Origin: Ixodes scapularis | Lineage: Eukaryota; Arthropoda; Arachnida; Ixodida; Ixodidae | NCBI RefSeq assembly: GCF_016920785.2 | Contig: NW_024609837.1 | Location: forward strand, 39,735,543-39,799,542 | Reading direction: 5' to 3' | Length of the DNA: 64,000 nucleotides | In this document: in pieces, positions 11,558-22,067 of the stretch | Numbering within the stretch: position 1 is the first letter of the stretch | How the letters are laid out: the number at the start of each line of letters is the position of its first letter | Program-made: the position numbers and the translations under genes | The notes under the pieces: model-generated | Databases searched by the model: none | What the model was told of the DNA's origin: nothing | Seen by the model: the letters and a program-made list of their open reading frames with translations, nothing else

Positions 11558-11934
11558 AAGTGATGTCTTGTGTAAAGTCATTATGGAAAACGTCACATAA
11601 TGTAACGCGCAGTTACGCCGACGGCGACGGCGACGCCGCTCAACGCGGAAGCAGAACGCCGTTATGTTTTTAAAAGTAGCTGTAACCGTAAAGTCGCGTT
11701 CACACACTTGCGACTCCTTAGAACTGAGCGCCTTAAAACCTTTTAAAGGGGCACGAAACTTATTGAAAACAAATACATTTTTTTTCTGCCTGGTTAGGAC
11801 AGGCATTTCTCAAAAAAATAATGTTCGTAAAAAAAAAAAAATGCCCAATTATGTTTAATACGAATTTTTCCATTTCTGGGCGAGACCGAAACTGTATCCC
11901 TGTGGGATGATGATGATAGCGTCTGTCCGTTCAC
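11558..11934. other. No feature recognised
   Basis: A purine run at about 11829-11841 and a GGCGAC-like short repeat at 11620-11637. No gene seen. Confidence 0.45.
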
Positions 11935-12112
11935 CCTTAAGGGGGTATTCACACGAGGAGAGAAATCCTGGGGATTTCTCCCCGGCACGCGCGCATCACG
12001 AGATGGAAACGCGAGGCTTTTGCACATCGCAAAGCCTGACGTTTTCGTCGTGGGATGCGCGTGCCGGGGAGAAATCCCCGGGATTTCTCCCTCGTGTGAA
12101 TACCGCATAAGG
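11935..12112. repeat. Hairpin MITE, 178 bp
   Basis: Nearly the whole element is an inverted repeat. GGTATTCACACGAGG at the left mirrors CCTCGTGTGAATACC at the right, then GAGAAATCC and ATTTCTCCCCGGCACGCGC mirror the right arm. The loop lies around 12030. Termini are CCTTAAG and ATAAGG. The arms differ at only a few positions, which suggests a fairly young insertion or gene conversion between arms. Confidence 0.75.
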
Positions 12113-12249
12113 TGCAACTCCACCCTTGATTAGTGTGATTCTGAACCAATAGATGGCGGTAGGATCGCCATCCAAGCCTCTACGTCAATGCGTGAAATCG
12201 TGTGTGGTGGCGCCTTCGATACAGTTGGGTATTTTTCTATACCCTGAAT

Positions 12250-12315
12250 TTGAGATCCCTGGTCCTTCCCTTGAGATCCCTGGTCCTTTCCTGGTCCTTC
12301 CCTGGTCCTTCCCTG
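12250..12315. repeat. Short tandem repeat on CTGGTCCTT
   Basis: Two copies of TTGAGATCCCTGGTCCTT about 21 bp apart are followed by two more CCTGGTCCTTCC units. Array length is about 66 bp. Confidence 0.8.
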
Positions 12316-15300
12316 CGCGGGCTTTCTTTGGAACGCGCATGGCTGCTCCAGTTCTCGTGCAAGGGGGCCAGTACCCTACGCTCACAGCTCGCGTCTCCAG
12401 CAAATGTGGGCAGAACAAAACGCGAAAATCGTCCTTAGCCAAATGCTCCTGAGACACATGCACAAGAAAACAACCGACGGGTTGAAAAATTTAAAATTTT
12501 CTGTGCGCCGTTTGCACCCCGCAGGGATTTCGGAGGCCAATTACACATACTTCAATGTGATCATATCTATACGACGCGCCGGCCCTTTTGTCGTGCATGA
12601 ATTTGTCTCTTTGTGGGATTTCCAGGAAAACGTGAGGACGTGATAGACTTGGGTTTCCAAAATTCTACCTTGAGGAATAAAATACCCCAAAAATCAAACA
12701 AATCAATTGTTTTTTGGGTGGTTAGGTGTCTCATTTAGGTAGCTGGCTGTTTATTTTGACCAAAACCACGAGAATGGAAAACAAAAACTAACACTCAGGT
12801 TTAGGTGTTGAGTTTGGTAAACCCGAAGTAGGACTGGGGCGGGAGTCATAATAAAAAACATGAGAAAGGTTAAAAATTAACTCTCCGCAGCAATAAATAA
12901 TAACGATTAATTTTAATACGAGTTCAGTGATAAATCCAATGACAAGCCAGAAAACGTTTCTGGGTCTGTGAATAGCTTTTGCACAGGGTTTAAGCAATGC
13001 ACCAGTCTTATTTTGGTGATTTATGCGCGCAAGTAGTGGTGTGCAAGAATAAAAAAAAAGAAGCAAACAGGTAGAGTTTGACGTTGTATAAAATATAGTG
13101 GAAGCGCGCACATGGTACGCTTTTTAGGGTTGAAACAGCGCTACATTTTACACTAACATTGAGCTCCATCTAAAATCAGAAGAAAACCTTTTCCGCCTTC
13201 CACAAATGTTTAAACAGTTCGCGACAAAGCAAAGCAATATTATATGAGCTTCCTAACACCGAATCTAATGCTGAGGAAGTCGCACATTTGAGTCATGATG
13301 ATCGGCATTTGCGTCTGCTCTGCACATGTACCAAAATGGCGGCGCCCACAAAAATGTTGGAAAACAAAGTGCCGAGGCTCTAAGCGCAGCTTATTTAATG
13401 GCTCTAGGCTTAGAAAAGCCGAGAGTGTGCGAACGGGCCTTAAAAAATTCCATTTTCGTTCTCAGAGCTGTAACGGTCACTTCGTTAATTTTTTTTCGTG
13501 AAAGCGACTGTAACTATTACAAATTAGTCTTCGAAAGTAACTTAACCAAAAAATAGCCATTTGGCTCTTCTTTTTTAATCTCAACCTTTCTTTCTTTCTC
13601 TCCCTCTCTCTCTCTTTTTTTGCTCTCTTTCCCTCTGGATGTTCTGAGGGAAAAAATTTGCACGTGTTCATATTGTATAGGTTCGCAAATACTGCTCGTA
13701 CGAGTTCAAGTTTCACTGTTCTTTTTATAAAATTTATCAGTGTAGTGTCGTTACAGGGTTCTGAACGGCTATACTGTTCGTTAAGATAGTTTATTTCTAG
13801 TTTCTGCAAACCCACGTCTTTGTCCAGAACTAATTGAGAGGTTTCCTATTGTCTCTCATCCTAAACGTTAACACGCGCCTGCTTACATTAATTTTTATAT
13901 ATCAATTTTCATTTTGTCACGCAAAGTCACGCACATATTTGAAAAACACGACGCAGCTAAAAAAAAATTTCTGTAAGCTAAGAGCAAAGTACGCAGGCGA
14001 CCTGCTTAGGAAACACCATAATCTACGATGAGACGAAACAAGATAAGGGACAAGGTGTTCCTGAAGAAATCGCAGTAACAATAATAAATACTCGAAGCAA
14101 ATACAAAACTTCATAAATGTTAAAAACTACACCCGTACTTTAGGCTGAACAAACGCTCAAACAGCTCACACTAAGATTATTCTTTTTAGTAATAACTTGG
14201 AAGCAACACTCTAGGTGAAAAAAAAAAAAAAGTTGGCCGTCTCGACCGTGCTATTCTAATTCCTCGTCACGTGAAGATTTCAAAATGCTGGGAAAAAGTG
14301 GGAATACACATTACAAAAATAGAAAAAAAGAGAATGGAGAGAAATTAGACGGTTTTCGGGCCACTACACTTCCCGGAAATTACGTTTCGAGCCGGAAGCG
14401 TTCGCAGCGCGCCCTTCTGAGCTCGCCTAACCCGGTCGACACGATGAGGGACGTGGCATGCCTCGTAACGCGGGAACACAGATCTGCTCGCTTCGTTAAC
14501 ACTTCTTTTTGGCAACAGCGTCTAGTTTTGGCGCCAGAGTTGCGCCTCGAAACAACGCTTGTCGTAGCAAGGCAAACAAGCCGAGTTCGCGGCTCTTCGA
14601 AGCCGGAAACAATTTTTGCGTTTAGGCCGGCCAAATGTAGGGAGACAAAAAAAAAAAAAAAAAAGGGGAGGGACAAAAAAAGACCGCGCAGCGAAGAACT
14701 AAAGAGAGAATAAAACGCCAACAGTGAAAAAAGATCAATATAGATTTTTGCGATGTGTCGCGAGCTGTTTGAATCCTACTGATATTGTCTCAGGGTCTAC
14801 AGAGATAGTCAAGCATGACGCGACTTTTCATGCTTCTTGCTTATGATTGGCTCTTCTGAGTTTTTATCGACTAAGGCTGCATTCTCATCGGCTGAGGGGC
14901 GAGAGCAAGATGCTCAGACACTCACCATGTCCTGGGATTTTAAAAGAAAGCTGGAATGGCTTCTTGAAAAAAAAAAAAAAAGAAAGTTAGATGTGAATTT
15001 TGGCGTATCTTTCTCTCGTGATTTAAAATATACCGCTCGTTTCCCGCGAATATGTATCTAAACGAGAGAAAACACGAATAACCTGCGACCAGTCGTGACG
15101 TCATACTAGAACCTTTTGGGCTGTTACATTGGGCCGCCAAGCGCGTGTCGCTCGTGTGAGTAGCGCGTGCCATTGCATGCTTGTCAGGATTATTCCCCCG
15201 CACTGACACCCATCGTGATGTCCCTTTCTGACCATTTTGAAAATAGCAAGAGTGCGCGTGCATAGCGTTGATCGGCGCTGGAAATGCGCGAGAGCTGAGA

Positions 15301-15505
15301 TTCCGAATACTCCTAAGATGATGTTACGCCCCGGGCAGGAGGGACCTCGGCGATACGTTGAAATTTTTTTTTTTTCTGCAGCCTACGCGGACTCAATTAA
15401 AAATAATCTCGATATTCGTGATCCTGGAGGAACTATCAAGACGAGTTTAGTTTTTTTCCTTAAATACAAAACCGCTCCAGTTTCCCTTTAAATCGCCATT
15501 TACAT
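12316..15505. other. No gene recognised in 3.2 kb
   Basis: Contains CT-rich simple sequence (13585-13630), A-runs at 14219-14231, about 14646-14664 and 14969-14981, and one TGACGTCA (15096). Plus and minus frames of 113-142 codons at 14285-14721 overlap antisense and carry no known motif. Confidence 0.4.
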
Positions 15506-15507
15506 TA

Positions 15508-16240
15508 CAGGGTGAAACAAGGAGACGCCAGGCTCTTTAAATCGACCGGAAAATTCGGTTTCTTAACCTATCGCGCTACAACTTTGCGCAGCGTTGCCCA
15601 CAGATGGTGCTTTTTTTTTTTTGTAAAATTTGCAAAGAACAAACTTACCTGAGGAAAAAGTAAAGAAAGAAAAAGGCTTAGCTCCTATGGAAACGCAGCG
15701 ACGCCACCGGTCTTCAAACAACACGGCGCCGTTTCGCACGGGAGACAAGAGACGGCGCCACAAACGCCGCCAACGAACGAGCACACGGTGGCGAGAGCAG
15801 GCCTTTTTAGCAGACGATCTTTTCGACTCAAAGGCGGCGCGCCTTCCACAGCCGGCGACAGCCGCAGAAACAAAAAAGACAGGCGCGGTAAGAGCAAGGA
15901 ACTGCAGTACCTTGTCTGCTAAAGGGCCGGCTCTCGGCGTCGCCTGTTCGTTCGTTGGCGGCAGTTGGCGTCGCGACCGCTTGGGCCACCTCTTGTCTCC
16001 CATGCGAAACGGCGCCTTGCTGTTTGCAGACCGGTGGCGTCGCTGCGTTTCCATAGCAGCTAAGCCTTTTTCTTTCTTTACTCTTTCCTGGGGTAAATTC
16101 GCTCTTTTCAAATTTTACAACAAAAAAAAAAAAATGCACCATCTGTGGGCAACGCTGCACAAAGTCGTAGCGCGATAGGTTAAGAAACCGAATTTTCGAG
16201 TCGATTTAAAGAGCCCATGGCGTCTCCTTGTTTCACCCTG
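15508..16240. mobile_element. Full-length fold-back MITE with TA target, 733 bp
   Basis: The termini CAGGGTGAAACAAGGAG and its complement CTCCTTGTTTCACCCTG are perfect, and both sides are flanked by TA (15506-15507 and 16241-16242). Almost the whole element is one long inverted repeat: arms of about 330-340 bp meet near 15820-15920. The TA target and short terminal motif fit Tc1/mariner-type mobilisation, but no transposase is present. Because the arms are inverted copies, near-identical 182-codon frames appear on opposite strands; these are not genes. Confidence 0.8.
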
Positions 16241-16418
16241 TAGATTATTATGTTTCCCAGCCGGCTTGACCGTATACTTTCTGTTCTTTCGAGTCTGCTC
16301 TTTGGTCGAATTATAACCTGTCAATGCAGAATCTTGGAGACTATATGTCATGTACTTCGGGGTTCGGGTATCAATCGACGCAGTTCCAGAGTCGGCTTCC
16401 TCTGACGAGAGTTTCTTA

Positions 16419-17684
16419 TAGCGAGTTCGTTTCACGGCACTCGTGCCCACGCGTGCCCACTCCCAGCGTGGAACGGGTTCGTTTCGGCCGGCACTCCACG
16501 AGTGGTTGCACTCTCCGAGTTCGTTTCAGCGCTGACACCCCACGCGTGCATGCACTCGCTGCACCGAGAAAATCGGGAGTGCGCCAAAATGCAATCCCGT
16601 CATGCCTCGCTCCGGTGGGGCCGGCGAGGAGCGGTAGCAGACGACGAGGGTTCGTATGCTACGATATGTCGCGGAACCGAACGGAAAAAAAAAGTAGATT
16701 TTCTGATAGAAATCGCGTCCCGCGGGCAACGAACTCAAACGCGAGCTTGAATTGTGAGCGTCTGCTATTTTACGAAGGAAGCAATTGACAACCCGTGATT
16801 TATTTGCAGGTTTTAAATCGCTCTGTTGCCGTACAAACGCTGAAATATACCAGTGTGTAAAGAAATGGTCAGAACAAACGCAACAGTGGCCACCGAGATG
16901 TCTATCATCATCCGTGTGCGGGTGAAAAATTTAACATTTGTGGACAAAACTCCCCCAGCAGAAACCTCTGACTATAAGCATCAGAGAAAGCTAAAGATGG
17001 AGACTTTACCCGAGGATTGGGCAACATCATCATGTTTAACATTTAATTACGTCAGCTAACTTGCCCCGTCGTATTTTGTTCGAGAAAGCTCTCGTTCTCG
17101 ACGCCCTCACCAAGGCTAATATCTAATCCACCTATAATGACGATCTCAATCGAAAGTCCCAGGTTTGCTGGATATTCCAACAGGCTAGTTTTAAGCCGTG
17201 CCCTTTCAGTGGTTTACGCATAATACCATGCTCAAACGGATCAAGCTTCTCCTCCGACAGCATCATCAGTTTTCTTCAGTGTAAACGGTTATAAGAATTG
17301 AAAGATCGCAACCAGCTGCTTTGTAGACAGCTGGTTGCGGAAATTTACGCCGTCTGTAATTATCTCTACCGCAGCCTAGCTGCTTGAAGTCATCGCAGCT
17401 ATAAACTACAGGTTGCAGCGACCAACGTTTGTAGATAAAAGTTGGTAGCCGACTGCAATTTCGCATTCTCACGCATTACTCCGAACAGAAAGGCGCTAGT
17501 TTCGCTTTGAAGTCGGTACCTTTTCTACAACATAGATGGCGGTAGCATCAGTCTTCTGCACTTTCTGCACTCGGTGCATTTGGCGAGTTCGTTTGAGTCC
17601 AGTTTTCCGTGCAACACTCTGTGAGTGCGATGCATTCTGGGAGAGAACTCGAACGGTGCCAGTGCGTGTGAAACGAACTCGCTA
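16419..17684. mobile_element. DNA transposon remnant with TTA flanks, 1266 bp
   Basis: The terminal inverted repeat TAGCGAGTTCGTTTCAC is present at both ends (16419 and, complemented, ending at 17684), and TTA flanks both sides (16416-16418 and 17685-17687). A 3-bp TTA duplication fits PIF/Harbinger-type insertion, though no transposase motif was seen. Variants of CGAGTTCGTTT recur inside near both ends (about 16477, 16519, 17583), a subterminal repeat pattern typical of transposase binding regions. An internal hairpin lies at 17307-17339. Confidence 0.65.
17307..17339. repeat. Perfect 12-bp stem hairpin
   Basis: CGCAACCAGCTG (17307-17318) pairs exactly with CAGCTGGTTGCG (17328-17339) around a 9-nt loop, inside the TTA-flanked element. 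Confidence 0.9.
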
Positions 17685-17958
17685 TTAGCCTTCCTCGGCG
17701 CAGTCGTTGCAGAGCGGGTCGGTGGCGGCATCTAGTAAGGGCGCACAGAGCACTATAGAAAAAGAACTATACTGTTGTCACATAAAAAAATAAAAGTTTG
17801 CTTATTATTCGTAGTAGTAGCTCTTACAAGAGAAGGGTGGGTTGTTGAAGAGAGTAATAATGATATTTAGCGTTTGAAACGCGTACATCTTGATAAAATA
17901 GCACAAAGCTTATATAAGGTAAAGCTATATATATATCTTAATTTAACATATTAAGAGC

Positions 17959-17973
17959 GGGGGGGGGGGGGGG
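17959..17973. repeat. Poly-G tract, 15 bp
   Basis: Uninterrupted G run in AT-rich flanks. No associated element identified. Confidence 0.95.
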
Positions 17974-18466
17974 AGGTGACGTTTCGTGAGGAAACATATT
18001 TTCTACTACACCACTTGAGCTGAATGCGAGTGGTCGTAGTGATCGACCGTCCACGATTGGTCAAGAAGTCGCAACGATGTCTTGAATATGATTATTCGTG
18101 CTCTTATCGACGGATCTAAAAGCAAAGTCAGACTCCCAACTCCGTCGGTGATGATTTATGAACGCGAGAAACAGGCTTGCGCCGCGCGTTTCACGTAACA
18201 TTGAACTTGGCACTCGTTGCCCATCATCTTGGTTGTGACGTCAGAGTTAGGAATCGTATAGGGCGACAGAGGCGACGCCGCCGGCGTGCTCCTTTCCTAT
18301 ACACCAACATGGTGTTTAAAACAAGACCGCTTTGCCCACACCAGATCTGGGCAGTGCGCGTGGGCAGAAACCGAATTCGGGTTGGAGTGAAGCGTTTGCG
18401 CATGCGCAGTAGCAAGAGCAGCGCCACCGCACCGGCGTGGCGTCAGTGAGTTGAGTTGGTCTATAA

Positions 18467-18830
18467 CAGGGGTGGCCAGGCTGACGCGGCGTAAGAGCCG
18501 CAGGCAAAACTACGAAACTTCCAAGAGCCGCGGGGGGGGGGGGGGGGGGGGGGGGGGAGGGAGGCACACTTTTTTCTAGAGCAATAAACGAAAATTCAGC
18601 TACTTTCCATCTATTCGAGTCAAAAGCATTTTAACTGTACGTAATGTAGCAGTAGCACAAGCCTACCAAACCGCTACCTGTCTTGCGATTTAAAAAGCGT
18701 TCCATTTCTCTTTTTAGGGCAGTACTCGTGTGACCGGGAGGGAGGCGGGGGAGGGGGGGGGGGACCGATAGCCGTACTTAACACGGGAAGAGCCCCATGC
18801 GACTCGCGAGCCGCAGCTTGGCTACCCCTG
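18467..18830. mobile_element. hAT-type MITE with perfect 8-bp TSD
   Basis: The left end CAGGGGTGGCCAGGCTG and the complement of the right end, CAGGGGTAGCCAAGCTGC, form the terminal inverted repeat. GTCTATAA flanks both sides exactly (18459-18466 and 18831-18838). An 8-bp TSD with CAGGGGTGGCCA-type termini is characteristic of hAT elements. The 364-bp interior is non-coding and contains G-runs of 26 bp (18532-18557) and 11 bp. Confidence 0.85.
18532..18557. repeat. Poly-G tract, 26 bp
   Basis: Uninterrupted G run inside the hAT MITE, so the run either arrived with the element or expanded after insertion. Confidence 0.95.
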
Positions 18831-18878
18831 GTCTATAAGGAACGGAGCGCACAGGCGGCGCCGCCTCTGTCGCCTATT

Positions 18879-19967
18879 GTTCGTAAAGTGCCTAGATAGC
18901 AGAGAGGGTCCAGCCATAGCCTCCTTTATACGAAGAAAGCCTGGCGCGTCGCGTGAAAAGACGGCCGCCGTAAATGGGAAAGGAGGGGCGCAGAAACGGG
19001 AGCGGAGAGAACCTTGACTGCTAGCGCCACAAAAGAGCGAGCGGCCAAACGCAGAAACAATCTTTTTTTTTTCTCTCTCTCTTTTCTTGTCGCTATCGTG
19101 GAGAGGAGAAACTCAACGTCCACCCTTTCCCGATTCTCCCTGCGCCCTTTCGAATCGCCGCGCCCGTTTCTCCCGGAGTACAAAAACGGCGGTGACGAAA
19201 ACACAAAAACAAGCGTGGTTCGGGGAGCGGCCGCTCACGACCCAAGCGCTCGCTGTCTAGGTCTGCCATTTCTGCTCTGCGCTACCATATTGGTCACCGT
19301 TCGGCGCGCTCCTCCTCTCCCTTTTACTGCGGCCGCGCGCTCTATGGCTCCGTCGTCGATGTGCCAGTCTTTCTCCGTATAGAGGAGGCTATGGTCCAGC
19401 TCAAACCGTGGGCAGCGTTTGCTGTTCAATGGCGGACGCCTCCATCGGAGATATGTTACATGTGCGCACGGGCTGCGTTATCACGTAGCCAGGAGGAAAG
19501 CAGGCAAAAAGGCGGAGACGCTCGTGGACGACAAACGCGTTCGTCACGTGTAACTCGTATCGTAAACGCGGCCCATAAATCGTGTGACCCCGAACGAGCA
19601 GTTGCAATTCTCTGTAACCCAGGCTCTCTAATCGTTCGCTGCCACCTAGTGGTTGTCACCGCCTGCTCGTCGGGAAGCAACTGTGATGAATTGCACAAGC
19701 GTGTGTGTCGCCGTCTTTATTAAGACGGAATTTAACGTTCTTACAAATTGCGCAAGCATTTTCCGTGACATTTGAGCGAACGTCATCTGAGTGCAGCGGC
19801 CAAAAAGGACCTACCGATGAATCTGGATATGTTTGGCCCTAGAAGCGTCCTGGTCGGGGCTTGAGTTATGTCCGCTCCTTTCCTATAGTAAACTTTGTTC
19901 GCGCTGAATAAATTTTAGGGTGTCTTGTTTTGTTCCGCACCACACAGCGTCTTCCTGCACTACGTTC
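18879..19967. other. No feature recognised
   Basis: CpG-rich sequence with a CT-rich patch (19060-19090). Open frames on both strands (to 122 codons) overlap antisense and carry no known motif. It ends at the left TSD of the hAT element at 19976. Confidence 0.4.
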
Positions 19968-19985
19968 ATTTCTGCCAGTGTTTTA

Positions 19986-21045
19986 TTCAGTGTTGCCAGA
20001 TGGTCCCACCAAAAAACCGCCAAACGACTGGGGGGTATAGCCCAAGTATAGCCAAAGCCGTAAAAAAAAGATATAGCCCAAAATAGCCAAGACTAAAACA
20101 ATGAATTTTAAGCCTTATATTGACAATTTCTCAGGCTCATACAATACATGTTACAATCTCTGCTTCAACCCTCAGATGCACCGCCTTTTGTGCACATCAT
20201 CTTACTTGTGAATTTTTCAAAAAAAGCTTCGGAAGGATGAATATGCGTACAAAACTGGACCTTCCTTCGTAGATTTTCAGGAGTACAAAACACATAAAGA
20301 CAGCTTTATTGTGAAGCCCGGGAGATATGATCATACAATAAAAGAACAAAATACAGAAGCAGAACAGTCATAACACTGGATGTTTCAAACCAGAACCCCA
20401 ATATCTCATTTCCTTACTAATATCCCCCCCGTTTCTTTTTCATTGTGAAGGATATTAGTGTCACCCATTCATGTTCACGCTACTTTTGATTGCGTTGTCG
20501 TTTCTTGGGGTCGGCAACGACTGGAAGGTAGTCAATTGTTTAGCGGTGAAACTGCGGACTTCTCATTTTTACAAACCTGGGTGCTTGAGGATTATCACAA
20601 TGGGCACCAAAGCAGCATTTGGAGAGTTCAATCTACGTCCGGGCAGAGCCATATGCGTCCGGGTTGAAAGCGCGCTACCGGGCCTGTGGTAATAGTGCAA
20701 TCTGTTTGGTTTGCTCCACTGCGCTGCATGGAGACCGCTTGAACTCTTCAAACATGGCTTCACCGCGTAATGTGAAAACCCCAAAGTTTGTAGAAGTTTG
20801 AAGCCTTTCTCCTTCCTCTCCCTTCTCTCGACTAGCCAAAAAAGAAACTTGTTTTTTGTTTCGAAACTGATTAAAAGTTCGAAAATTAACTAGCCGAACT
20901 TCAAACCTGAGGTCCGACAAAAGTTCGCCGCATTTTTAGAAATAGCCCAAAATAGCCACATGGCCAACCACGAAATTTTTAAGCCAACTAGAAAAAAATG
21001 TAGCCCAATTTGGCTATATATAGCCCAATCTGGCAACACTGTACA
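19986..21045. mobile_element. Inner element with CAGTGTTGCCAGAT termini
   Basis: A perfect 14-bp terminal inverted repeat, CAGTGTTGCCAGAT (19988-20001) and ATCTGGCAACACTG (21028-21041). Both subterminal zones carry repeated ATAGCCCA and ATAGCCAA motifs, inverted with respect to each other in part. GTTTTA occurs just outside both ends (19980-19985 and 21046-21051) and is a possible 6-bp target duplication within the outer hAT tip. No 8-bp TSD fits. No transposase recognised; superfamily unresolved. Confidence 0.6.
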
Positions 21046-21464
21046 GTTTTACACGTTCCTCAAAAAAACACAAAAGCTCGTTCCTCGTTCTTTCTAATTT
21101 TTGGAACGCGTTCCCGTTGCAAGTTACATTTGTGAAAAGGGAACTCGTTCCCGTTACAGTTTAAAAAATGGAACGTTTTGTTACATTTACGTTATATTTG
21201 TATTGTTCTAATTACTATATTTAGTTAAATCAAGCACAGTTTTTTTTATCTATCCCATTAGTAGTCAACATACGAGTTTTTATGTCGTTATAGAAGGCAA
21301 CAGAAGAAAACAAGCGGAAGCAGGGTTTCATTTGTTGATATATTCAAGTTAAACATCTCAGTTTTTAACCATATTTGTGTTTGTAGTGGACGGTTCAGAC
21401 GAGGCGAATGTACTTTTACCCCACATTGTACGAGCGTTTTACAATAACCTCACACGTTTCAATT

Positions 21465-21545
21465 GAACAAAGTCCCTTGTTCGAACTTAAAAACAGTTGC
21501 TTCTCGATGTTGCTGTCCGCAAGACGAGCAAGTCGAGGAGAGGGT
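21465..21545 (-). pseudogene. hAT transposase C-terminal remnant
   Basis: A minus-strand frame reads through RLADSNIEKQLFLSSNKGL. This resembles the end of the hAT-family dimerisation domain, where a basic N-R-L-S stretch is followed by a conserved E-K-x-L-x-L-x-x-N segment. The open frame runs 21784-21416 but only this short part is recognisable. The remainder of the transposase (DDE catalytic core, zinc finger) was not found, so the copy is non-functional. It lies in the correct interior position of the hAT element with TSD ATTTCTGC. Confidence 0.45.
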
Positions 21546-22067
21546 AGGGCTTTTGGAAGGTCAGTCTTAAAAACTACGAATACTTTTTTGTAAGGTTGGC
21601 TTTGTTGTTCATTTTGAACGTGGGGGACAAGAAAAGAAATAAAGGTTATATTTTTGTTTGTATCCTTTAAATGACTAATGTTCGGGATACAAGGGTGCGT
21701 TCGATGTCTGGCAGTCTGTGATCTTGTTGTAACAGTAACCAGCTCTCCTACACCCGAAACTGTTAGCAAGCGAGGACCACACAAAATAACCCATAAGATT
21801 AGTAGCCAAAAAGGTAACGAGATCCTGCACTTCCTAAAGATATTGTTTTTGTGCCTTCAAAATTTTCCCGTTCGAAACAAAATAAACTACCCAACTGGAC
21901 GAAAAAAGAAAGGAACGCCGCTACTCTTTCCGTTCTAGTAAAAACGCGTTCCCGTTCCAGTTCTAGCGATTCCAAATGGAACGGCGGCGTTCCTCCGTTC
22001 CTCTAAAAAGAAACGCGTTCCAGGAACCCCGTTCCTTGGAACGTCGTTCCGTAACACTGATTTCTGC

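Larger units (their letters stand above)
18258..18878. mobile_element. Palindromic MITE split by a hAT insertion
   Basis: The left arm ATAGGGCGACAGAGGCGACG (18258 on) mirrors the right arm CGCCGCCTCTGTCGCCTAT ending near 18877, and GTGCTCCTTTCC mirrors GGAACGGAGCGC. Removing the hAT element at 18467-18830 and one TSD copy leaves a compact unit of about 250 bp with facing arms, so the hAT element inserted later. Confidence 0.55.
19976..22059. mobile_element. hAT element with 8-bp TSD, split by an inner element
   Basis: The right end reads GGAACGTCGTTCCGTAACACTG-like in reverse sense: its complement starts CAGTGTTACGGAACG. The left end starts CAGTGTTTTA at 19976. ATTTCTGC flanks both sides exactly (19968-19975 and 22060-22067). 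Subterminal regions at both ends are packed with GGAAC/GTTCC palindromes (21110-21180 and 21955-22050). A minus-strand hAT dimerisation-domain remnant lies inside (about 21465-21545). The left tip is interrupted at 19986 by a second element; sequence resumes at 21046. Confidence 0.75.

Noticed and set aside
14285..14721. Overlapping 142- and 113-codon frames on opposite strands
   Set aside because: Lysine-rich tail comes from an A-run; no domain in either frame.
15563..16178. Two near-identical 182-codon frames on opposite strands
   Set aside because: They arise because the region is one long inverted repeat with TA-flanked transposon ends. The frames are mirror images, not genes.
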